A program made the translations under genes and the position numbers. From an uncultured Acetatifactor sp. (GTDB lineage: Bacteria; Bacillota; Clostridia; Lachnospirales; Lachnospiraceae): a stretch of DNA of 13,264 nt. Where the stretch lies: NCBI GenBank assembly GCA_910589655.1, contig CAJUTJ010000160.1, positions 1 through 13,264 of the forward strand. Direction: 5' to 3'. The notes under the pieces are model-generated. The model worked only from the letters and a program-made list of their open reading frames with translations, did not search any database and was not told the DNA's origin. Below, in pieces: positions 1-5,072 of the stretch (position 1 is its first letter; each line of letters starts with the position of its first letter).

Positions 1-21
1 CATACCTGACATACCAATCAT
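1..21 (-). CDS. Possible 5' end of a gene leaving the window on the left
   Basis: On the minus strand three in-frame ATG codons begin at 21, 12 and 3 (reading M-I-G-M-S-G-M). A GAAAGGA ribosome-binding-like stretch sits just upstream. The ATG at 12 has the best spacing from it. The reading starts a few bases after the stop codon (28-30) of the frameshifted reading frame upstream, so it could be the next gene of the same minus-strand unit. Only seven codons are visible, so no function can be given and the gene may not be real. Confidence 0.25.
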
Positions 22-27
22 TTCCTT

Positions 28-203
28 TCAAGAAGTATAGAAATAATTGTACACGATTGTGCGGGGATTGTCAGTTACTAAATATAATATATCAGATTTT
101 TTCTTTGGCGGATAGACATAAAATCGTGCGTTTACCGTGTTACTTTTGAAACCTTGTCTATATCATTTTCATTTATTTGGGGAATTTCTAAAATTTTTCT
201 CAT
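28..203 (-). pseudogene. Short frameshifted gene, unknown function
   Basis: An ATG at 203 follows a good ribosome binding site (TAGGAGG, complement of about 212-218). It opens a 23-codon reading frame, MRKILEIPQINENDIDKVSK..., that ends at a TAA at 132-134. Just before that stop the -1 frame is open. It continues for about 37 codons of protein-like sequence (NTVNARFYVYPPKKK... then ...IVYNYFYTS) to a TGA at 28-30, and has no start codon of its own. The simplest reading is one small protein of about 57 residues broken by a one-base indel near the AAAA run around 143-146. I do not recognise the family. Alternatives are a genuine 23-aa peptide, a sequencing error or recoding; no classic slippery heptamer is visible in the overlap. 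Confidence 0.4.
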
Positions 204-240
204 ACACAGTACCTCCTATCGCCCCTGATTTATACATTCA

Positions 241-269
241 ATTATAAAATCTTTACCTGCCATTAACAA
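241..269 (-). promoter_or_regulatory. Minus-strand promoter for the gene at 203
   Basis: On the minus strand a TTGTTA -35 box (complement of 264-269, 4/6 match) lies 17 bp from a perfect TATAAT -10 box (complement of 241-246). The expected start point is about 30 nt upstream of the ATG at 203. The spacing and the perfect -10 make this a plausible sigma-A promoter; it has not been tested against alternatives. Confidence 0.5.
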
Positions 270-710
270 GATATATAATATGTATTTTTTATGGGTACAC
301 AATTCTGAAAAGGGAGATGAAGAATATATCGGGCGTGAAGCATATGCCTCATATATTTGTGTTATAAGCCTTTCCGGGTATTGCGGAGCAGAAGGACCGG
401 CACCAAATCCACGTTATAAATGGAGTTTTTCAGAACCGGGAACTTCCTGAGGAAAGCTGAAGATTTCCCGCTGATTTGCAAGCTGCATCCGGCAGGTCTT
501 CGGAAAAGCCATTCCCTTTGGGGGGGCAGCCGTCAGTCCGCGAGAAGCAATGGACGAATCCGGCTCACTTAGACTTTTTCAGTGCTCTCCCCGCCCGCCG
601 GGGATTCTAAACCCAAACTCCATATATTTCTTGACGTGCCGTCGCCTGCCGGAAAGCCGAATTGACAGCCGTCCCGCTCTTCCGATTTTTCTTCTCAAAC
701 GCAACAATCC
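270..710. other. GC-rich stretch with no convincing gene
   Basis: After an AT-rich edge (270-300), GC content rises sharply around 480-680, unlike the flanks. A plus-strand frame is open from about 301 to a TGA at 448-450 but has no plausible start. Another runs from about 527 to about 710, again startless. Imperfect hairpins occur, for example GCCG...CGGC enclosing GTCC...GGAC around 528-569, and CCCCG...CGGGG around 588-604. A G7 run lies at 520-526. The stretch does not match any riboswitch I could recognise. It may be a remnant of a mobile element's noncoding end, given the recombinase remnant 600 bp away, but that is inference. Confidence 0.4.
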
Positions 711-739
711 TTGAAACTGGTTGAAAGTGTTGCTATAAT
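711..739 (+). promoter_or_regulatory. Strong extended -10 promoter of the 134-aa gene
   Basis: TTGAAA (711-716) is separated by exactly 17 bp from TATAAT (734-739), and TG precedes the -10 box at the extended -10 position (TGC-TATAAT). The start point would be near 746, giving a leader of about 30 nt with AAGGAGG at 758-764. This is the best promoter in the window. Confidence 0.8.
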
Positions 740-775
740 AGAGACAACATTTTCTACAAGGAGGCGGGTTAATAT

Positions 776-1180
776 ATGGATAATAACTCCATAGAAGTGT
801 ACGGAGGGATTTTCAAGTCTTTGCAGGATGCTGAAGAATTTATGAAGATTGTCGATGGAACGCCGCAGCGATTTTATAGGGAACTTTATCTTCAAGGTGA
901 GTTTAAAGGACAGATTGAGGTAAAATTTTTCGATAAGATGACCAATAAAGCGGAAGAATTGTATCAGGACTTTCCCTATGGAGATGTAATCGTAGAGGGG
1001 CTGCAAGCTCGATGTTCGAGCAAACTTAAGCGTCGGGTCAATACCGCAATTGTCATCTATGATTTCTATTTAAGCGGCCATTTTACCGGGCATCTTTTAG
1101 GCACTATGAAAGAAAAAAAGACAGATGAATTTTACATTTTCAATGTTGATACTATTTATCCCTATAAAGATATTTCTTGA
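776..1180 (+). CDS. Hypothetical 134-aa cytosolic protein
   Basis: The protein is a soluble, mixed alpha/beta sequence with no signal peptide, membrane segment or known catalytic motif that I can name. It begins MDNNSIEVYGGIFKSLQDAE, and the C-terminal half contains alternating hydrophobic beta-like stretches (AIVIYDFYL, EFYIFNVDTIYPY). The ATG at 776 is set by AAGGAGG at 758-764. The gene is a self-contained monocistronic unit with its own near-consensus promoter and its own strong terminator, so it is probably expressed well. The size, acidity and lone position next to recombinase debris would fit an orphan immunity-type or other small accessory protein. No homology supports that, so it is speculation only. 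That the frame is a real gene is well supported; the function is unknown. Confidence 0.82.
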   Translation: MDNNSIEVYGGIFKSLQDAEEFMKIVDGTPQRFYRELYLQGEFKGQIEVKFFDKMTNKAEELYQDFPYGDVIVEGLQARCSSKLKRRVNTAIVIYDFYLSGHFTGHLLGTMKEKKTDEFYIFNVDTIYPYKDIS

Positions 1181-1202
1181 GGGCATCATTTGACTATGGA
1201 TA

Positions 1203-1241
1203 AAAATGCTTGTTGGGGAGCCTCCCTAACAAGCATTTTTT
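1203..1241 (+). terminator. Strong intrinsic terminator after the 134-aa gene
   Basis: AATGCTTGTT-GGGGAG and CTCCC-TAACAAGCATT form a stem of about 16 bp with one G·U pair and a tiny loop, followed by a T6 run. The A run on the left side means it could also act on the opposite strand. It lies 22 bp after the stop codon at 1180. Confidence 0.93.
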
Positions 1242-1247
1242 GTACCA

Positions 1248-1563
1248 GTGCCCGTGCCATTGGTATCTCAGGGATATGTGACGGATGAAGAACTGGAGCA
1301 GATACTCAATGTTATTGACACCTCCAACGGCATTGGAAAGCGATACAAAGCCATCATTCACTCCGCAGCAGCCGCCGGACTGCGAACCTGTGACCTGATT
1401 CGGATGAAGCTGGCAGACATTGACCGGCGTAAAGGGAGATCAGGCTTGTACAGAAAAGGACCGGACGGTCTGCTTTTGACCATTGCCGTTGATGGGGTTG
1501 ATTGTAGGCAGAGGCAGAATGGATAGAAGATAAAGGAACTGATTTTATCACGGGGATGGATTA
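1248..1563 (+). pseudogene. Decayed tyrosine recombinase (integrase) fragment
   Basis: The first frame (1248-1435) reads like the start of the catalytic domain of a phage-integrase-family recombinase. It has a YVTDEELEQIL helix and then AGLRTCDLIRMKLADID, which contains the first catalytic arginine in the usual [TA]GLR context. The coding sense then shifts to the +2 frame at about 1434-1436, where EIRLVQKRTGR matches the strand and Lys-turn region that follows in this family. That frame is broken by three stop codons (about 1490-1508) and resumes as EAEWIEDKGTDFITGMD up to a TAG at 1561-1563. The N-terminal DNA-binding domain and the later His-x-x-Arg and Tyr catalytic motifs are absent. It is therefore a non-functional remnant, evidence that an integrating element once occupied this site. 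One copy of a 16-bp direct repeat lies inside it. Confidence 0.75.
1482..1497. repeat. 16-bp direct repeat, left copy
   Basis: ATTGCCGTTGATGGGG occurs here inside the recombinase remnant and again, identically, at 3019-3034 just past the stop of the 478-aa gene. The copies are in the same orientation, 1537 bp apart. A perfect 16-bp match is unlikely by chance in this length, so it suggests a target duplication, an attachment-core-like site or a recombination scar. Confidence 0.7.
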
Positions 1564-1566
1564 GTG

Positions 1567-3003
1567 ATGAAGAAAAGAACGATCATTATTTCAGGCATTG
1601 CAGGAATTTTTATTTTAGGGCTGTGTACAAAATTTGCCGCTAATAGCAAGGATACAGCTGTAATTGAAATTGCTGCTAATAGCAGGGATACAGCTGTAAT
1701 TGAAATTGCTGCTAATAGCAGGGATGCAACTGCAATTGAAATTGCCGCTGTGGAGGAGAGGGTAGTTTCTGATGAGCTGAATAAGTGGGCCGGGCAAGAG
1801 ACGACAGAACCGGAATCATCAGGGGAAGTACGACCGGAGAGTGAGAAGCCGGAAAGGATGGAGCCCCAAATGGCACAGGCAGTAAAGGAGCCGGAGAGAC
1901 AGAATAAGATTACAATTCCTATGATAGTAGATTTTGTAAAACCAATAGTAAAATTGAACGGTGAAGAGGGGATACTGGAATTTGCTTGGGATAATGCCTG
2001 TATCCGGGTCGATGCAGACACCTTGCTTTTGGTCTGTGACTGTTACTTTTCAGAGGAAAAGCTGCAGCAGAAGATTTTTTTTCTGGCTGAAGCCCCGGAT
2101 TTTACGCTTCGGGAGGTTTTCAGGCAGGATTCCAAAATCTGGGAGGAGGAGTTAAAGTGGCCAGAGTGTCTGGAATGGCGAATGGGGCATCCTCACTCTG
2201 TAGATGGAGGTTATATCTATGAGTTAGATGGGATATTGTATTTTTTGAGCAAGGATTTTAAAGAAGCATCCCCACTCTGTGATCTCCGTCAGCTTATGGG
2301 GGATTTCTATTTCTTTTCTCCTGCAACATCCGATAGCTGCGATGTGACAGCGGATGCTTCAAGAATGCTTGTTTGTACGGATGAGGGGCTTTATGAATAT
2401 AATTTGGAGAACGGAGAGCGGACACTGTTAGAACCGGCTTTCTTTGCTCCTTATAAAATGAGCGGGGATGACTGTTCATGTGGAGGTGATTTTATATTTT
2501 CCGGCCCTGCGAGGGTAGAATATGGGCCTGATGGAAAAAGCTATGCGTTTTTAATTGGAACGGAAGAAGCGTCTTGGGGAGATATCAGCGGAGCTGTTCT
2601 GCGCTCAGGAGAAGGGGAAACCTTGTATCAATTGTATCAAACGGAAACAGAATTTGTGCATGATTTCAAATGGGTGGAATTAGAAGATGCAACCTATTTC
2701 GTTGTCTTTTATAGCCAATATGATGGCGAAAGGAATTACTATTTGATGGACCGAGTGAATGTAAATACCGGGGAAATGATGACGTTTGAAGTGCCGGTTG
2801 AGGTATATTGGGGAACGGATGGTTGTGTTGCTGTTGGCTTTTTAGATGCGGACAATCTTATTTATTTCAATGACTCAGTTGAAGTTTACCGGCTGTCTTC
2901 CGGAGAACGACGGAATTTAGAGGTTACGGAAGAAATGGATTGGGAAATCATGGTGCTTGACGTGGGCGGTTATGAGGCACATCCTGTAAGGTATCCGAAA
3001 TAA
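1567..3003 (+). CDS. Membrane-anchored or exported protein, unknown function
   Basis: The 478-residue product has a short basic N terminus (MKKR) and one hydrophobic segment (about residues 5-21, ending ILGLC). It is probably held in or exported through the membrane. The Cys could be a lipobox, but Leu at -1 is atypical for lipoproteins. Residues about 24-59 are three copies of a 12-residue repeat (AANS[KR]DTAVIEI). They are followed by a charged, Pro/Glu-rich linker to about residue 110. The remainder has repeated short Tyr/Trp-rich beta-type motifs (GGYIYELDGILYFLS, GLYEYNLENGERTLL, LIYFNDSVEVYRLSSGERR) resembling beta-propeller blades; that fold is inferred. ATG at 1567 is preferred over GTG at 1564 because GGGGATGG (1552-1559) lies 7 bp from it. 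The gene starts right after the recombinase remnant, and a 16-bp direct repeat brackets it, so it may be acquired cargo. Confidence 0.8.
   Translation: MKKRTIIISGIAGIFILGLCTKFAANSKDTAVIEIAANSRDTAVIEIAANSRDATAIEIAAVEERVVSDELNKWAGQETTEPESSGEVRPESEKPERMEPQMAQAVKEPERQNKITIPMIVDFVKPIVKLNGEEGILEFAWDNACIRVDADTLLLVCDCYFSEEKLQQKIFFLAEAPDFTLREVFRQDSKIWEEELKWPECLEWRMGHPHSVDGGYIYELDGILYFLSKDFKEASPLCDLRQLMGDFYFFSPATSDSCDVTADASRMLVCTDEGLYEYNLENGERTLLEPAFFAPYKMSGDDCSCGGDFIFSGPARVEYGPDGKSYAFLIGTEEASWGDISGAVLRSGEGETLYQLYQTETEFVHDFKWVELEDATYFVVFYSQYDGERNYYLMDRVNVNTGEMMTFEVPVEVYWGTDGCVAVGFLDADNLIYFNDSVEVYRLSSGERRNLEVTEEMDWEIMVLDVGGYEAHPVRYPK
1636..1743 (+). repeat. Three 36-bp in-frame tandem repeats
   Basis: Units at 1636-1671, 1672-1707 and 1708-1743 are nearly identical (for example GCTAATAGC...GGATACAGCTGT). 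Each encodes AANS[K/R]D-x(3)-[VA]IEI. The unit is a multiple of three, so copy-number change keeps the frame. The repeats lie just outside the predicted membrane segment, in a likely stalk. The third unit has diverged most (ATAIEI). Confidence 0.92.
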
Positions 3004-3018
3004 GAAAAGCGGAAGCCG

Positions 3019-3034
3019 ATTGCCGTTGATGGGG
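3019..3034. repeat. 16-bp direct repeat, right copy
   Basis: This is an exact copy of the repeat at 1482-1497, starting 15 bp after the 478-aa gene's stop codon. The flanking bases differ on both sides, so the match is limited to 16 bp. Confidence 0.7.
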
Positions 3035-3055
3035 AGCGTGACATTGTGATACAAT
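3026..3055 (+). promoter_or_regulatory. Candidate promoter upstream of the MATE gene
   Basis: TTGATG (3026-3031, overlapping the 16-bp repeat) lies 18 bp before TACAAT (3050-3055), which has TG at the extended position. A second candidate is TTGCAT (3106-3111), 17 bp before TATACT (3129-3134). Either would give a leader of roughly 190-270 nt before the start at 3328. Both have imperfect boxes. Confidence 0.35.
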
Positions 3056-3327
3056 CAGGCAGAAATCAGTGCGGAGACAAGTGTCATTTTTGGCAAAAAA
3101 GTACATTGCATTTTTGGCGGGAAGCGAATATACTCTCTATGGCGCAGGCAAATACCTGCAGCAGGCTGTGTGGTCAAATTCCGACGCAGTAAAGATGGAT
3201 GTCTTTTAAGGCATTTATTATGGCCTTCGCGGCATTTGCCAAGATGAATAAGGAACCCATGGTTTCTTACCGATCCCCTTGGCTTATTACCCGGAGGATG
3301 AAATCAGGCCAAAAGGAGATTACGACA
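3056..3327. other. Leader region before the MATE gene, no gene seen
   Basis: A frame from about 3090 to a TAA around 3206-3208 reads plausibly (FLAKKYIAFLAGSEYTLYGA... to ...DAVKMDVF) but has no start or ribosome binding site, so it may be a gene remnant. The MATE reading frame is also open upstream to 3199. That extension, however, encodes a sequence unlike the family's N terminus and lacks a ribosome binding site, so I treat it as untranslated leader. No terminator hairpin with a T run was found after the 478-aa gene. Confidence 0.4.
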
Positions 3328-4692
3328 ATGACCAAGGATATGACAAAAGGCTCCCCGATGAAGCTGATATTGGGCTTTTCCATCCCTCTGTTCTTCGGGT
3401 TTCTGTTTCAACAGTTTTACAGTATGGTGGATACCCTGATTGTGGGACGTTTTCTGGGAAAAGAAAATCTGGCGGCAGTGGGCGCTACCGGTTCCGTAAA
3501 TTTTTTGATTATCGGTTTCTGCATGGGGATATGCAGCGGCTTTGCCATTCCTGTCTCCCATAAATTCGGGGCAGGAGATCCGAAAGGAATGCGCAGAATT
3601 GTTGCGAACTGTGTCTGGCTGTCGGCGGTATTTGCCGTTGGCATGACATTGCTGACGACTTTGCTGTGCCGTCCGATTCTGGTGATGATGAAGACGCCGG
3701 ACAATATATTAGAGGCATCCTATGCTTATATCTGGATTATTTTCCTCGGTATTCCGGCTACCTTTTTATACAATATGACTTCCGGCGTTATTCGTGCGCT
3801 GGGAGACAGCAGGACGCCGGTTATTTTCCTGCTGTTGTCCTCTTTTTTGAATATCGGATTGGATTTATTTTTCATTATAAATCTGCAATGGGGCGTACAG
3901 GGAGCAGCATGGGCTACTGTCATTTCACAGGGGGTATCCGGGGTGTGTTGTCTGCTTTTTATTGTTAAAAAATTTGATATCTTGCGGATAGAGCGGGATG
4001 AGTGGAGGCCGGATAAACATTTGATGGGAACTCTCTGCGGAATGGGGGTGCCCATGGGGTTACAGTATTCCATCACTGCCATCGGCAGTGTGATTCTGCA
4101 GAGCGCTACCAATACTTTGGGATCCGATTCGGTGGCGGCAGTGACGGCGGCAGGCCGCATCAGCGGGTTCCTTGCCTGTCCCTTTGACGCTATGGGCTCC
4201 ACCATGGCGACCTACGGCGGACAAAATATCGGAGCGGGAAGGCTGGACCGCATCAGCAAGGGATTGAAATCCTGTGTGCTGCTGGGAGCGGGATATTCGG
4301 TGGTGGCGGTGGCAGTCAGCATTTTTTTGGGAGAGCCTCTTGCCACGCTGTTTCTGGATGTGTCGGAGACTGCCATTATCGGCAATGTGCGGTTTTTCCT
4401 GATTGTGAACACGGTATTTTACTTTCCCTTGGCACTGGTGAATATTATCCGTTTCCTGATTCAGGGAATGGGATTCCCCACTTTTGCAATTCTGGCAGGT
4501 GTGTTCGAGATGCTGGCGAGAGCCATGGCGGGATTTGTATTGGTTCCCCTGATCGGCTTTACGGGAGTGGCTCTGGGAAGCCCCATTGCGTGGATTTTGG
4601 CGGATGCCTTTTTGATTCCCGCATATTTCCATGTTATGAAATCAAAATTCCCCCATCAAAAAAGTGACACGCACAGTGAAGAATCAGTATAA
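3328..4692 (+). CDS. MATE family multidrug efflux transporter
   Basis: The 454-residue protein is an integral membrane exporter of the MATE family, expected to expel cationic drugs or other small molecules in exchange for Na+ or H+. The sequence shows about 12 hydrophobic segments. It has the family's N-terminal signature, with GSPMKLILGFSIPLFFGFLF then QQFYSMVDTLIVGRFLG and ENLAAVGATGS. The two-fold pseudo-repeat is visible in the second half (MGVPMGLQYSITAIGS, AAVTAAGRISGF). Length is normal for the family. The ATG at 3328 is chosen over an upstream in-frame ATG at 3199. AAGGAGA (3313-3319) sits 8 bp before it, and family homology begins right after it (MTKDMTKGSP). It is followed by a hairpin and appears monocistronic. 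It could conceivably export a product of the neighbouring operon, but a structured 380-bp gap separates them, so no link is shown. Confidence 0.93.
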   Translation: MTKDMTKGSPMKLILGFSIPLFFGFLFQQFYSMVDTLIVGRFLGKENLAAVGATGSVNFLIIGFCMGICSGFAIPVSHKFGAGDPKGMRRIVANCVWLSAVFAVGMTLLTTLLCRPILVMMKTPDNILEASYAYIWIIFLGIPATFLYNMTSGVIRALGDSRTPVIFLLLSSFLNIGLDLFFIINLQWGVQGAAWATVISQGVSGVCCLLFIVKKFDILRIERDEWRPDKHLMGTLCGMGVPMGLQYSITAIGSVILQSATNTLGSDSVAAVTAAGRISGFLACPFDAMGSTMATYGGQNIGAGRLDRISKGLKSCVLLGAGYSVVAVAVSIFLGEPLATLFLDVSETAIIGNVRFFLIVNTVFYFPLALVNIIRFLIQGMGFPTFAILAGVFEMLARAMAGFVLVPLIGFTGVALGSPIAWILADAFLIPAYFHVMKSKFPHQKSDTHSEESV

Positions 4693-4695
4693 TAG

Positions 4696-4722
4696 GTTAC
4701 TGGTCACGGAGTGAACAGTAAC
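4696..4722 (+). terminator. Hairpin just after the MATE stop, possible terminator
   Basis: GTTACTG (4696-4702) pairs with CAGTAAC (4716-4722). Inside them TCAC pairs with GTGA around a GGA loop, with one G/A mismatch between the two stems. No T run follows, so it may protect the 3' end or be a dispersed hairpin repeat instead of a strict intrinsic terminator. From memory, similar hairpins are scattered in related genomes; I could not check this. Confidence 0.5.
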
Positions 4723-4762
4723 ACTATAATAGAGCAAATTTGCGGCAAAATCAGAATCGCTG

Positions 4763-4791
4763 TTTCTATTATTTGTGGTCTGTGATATACT
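4763..4791 (+). promoter_or_regulatory. Candidate extended -10 promoter for the glycan operon
   Basis: TATACT (4786-4791) is preceded by TG at the extended position (TGA-TATACT). A poor -35 (TTTCTA, 4763-4768) lies 17 bp upstream. If used, the transcript would start near 4798 and carry both palindromic repeats in a leader of about 275 nt before the first gene at 5073. A TATAAT at 4725-4730 is another weak candidate. No strong promoter is visible closer to 5073. Confidence 0.3.
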
Positions 4792-4811
4792 TGACATGCC
4801 GGAACGTTTCT

Positions 4812-4870
4812 ACAGTAAACCCCCATGCAACGGGCTGCCCCGCCTTGCATGAAAGTCGGGGGTTTACTGT
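4812..4870. repeat. 59-bp palindromic repeat, copy 1
   Basis: Perfect 13-bp inverted ends, ACAGTAAACCCCC (4812-4824) and GGGGGTTTACTGT (4858-4870), enclose a second stem, CATGCAA/TTGCATG. A small CGGG-CTGC-CCCG hairpin forms the tip. It is 57/59 identical to copy 2 at 4985-5043. The architecture suggests a REP-like dispersed palindrome or a structured RNA. Confidence 0.93.
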
Positions 4871-4881
4871 GAAGATGCACA

Positions 4882-4946
4882 CAAACCGCAAGGGCACGCG
4901 GTTTGGCGCACGGCAGTCTCGGGATTTCGTGCAAGGGAGCACGAAA
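4882..4946. repeat. Two further perfect hairpins between the palindromes
   Basis: CAAACCGC (4882-4889) pairs with GCGGTTTG (4898-4905) around an 8-nt loop. TTTCGTGC (4925-4932) pairs with GCACGAAA (4939-4946) around a 6-nt loop. A short CGCG/CGCG pair follows at 4952-4964. Together with the flanking 59-bp copies this makes an array of at least four stem-loops over about 230 bp. Confidence 0.8.
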
Positions 4947-4984
4947 CGCCTCGCGTTTTCCGCGGGCAAGGATTCATTACTTTC

Positions 4985-5043
4985 ACAGTAAACCCCCATG
5001 CAACGGGCTGCCCCACCTTGCATGAAAGTCGGGGGTTTGCTGT
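4985..5043. repeat. 59-bp palindromic repeat, copy 2
   Basis: It has the same orientation and layout as copy 1, 173 bp downstream. The two differences are G to A at 5015, which removes the closing pair of the tip hairpin, and A to G at 5039, which turns an A-U pair of the outer stem into a G·U wobble in RNA. It ends 29 bp before the first codon of the operon. Confidence 0.93.
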
Positions 5044-5072
5044 GAAACAGATGCTGAAAGGGGATTTATTTC

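Noticed and set aside
300..700. Riboswitch (cobalamin or T-box) before the 134-aa gene
   Set aside because: I could not find the conserved cores of either class, and a strong promoter at 711-739 makes an upstream leader unnecessary.
3199..3327. N-terminal extension of the MATE reading frame from an ATG at 3199
   Set aside because: It has no ribosome binding site and unrelated sequence, whereas ATG 3328 has AAGGAGA 8 bp upstream and family homology begins there.
4060..4632. 190-codon minus-strand frame opposite the MATE gene
   Set aside because: It is rich in His, Gln, Arg and Ser, typical of antisense translation of membrane-protein DNA, and the plus-strand MATE reading is unambiguous.
4791..4816. 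TTGACA (4791-4796) as a consensus -35 box
   Set aside because: No acceptable -10 box lies 16-18 bp downstream; the sequence there is the start of the palindromic repeat.
4704..5023. Short ORFs on both strands across the palindromic repeats
   Set aside because: They arise from the repeated palindrome DNA itself, lack ribosome binding sites and would encode Cys/Pro/Arg-rich peptides with no conserved features.
4812..5043. CRISPR array
   Set aside because: There are only two repeat copies, too long and strongly palindromic, with a single hairpin-filled gap and no cas genes.
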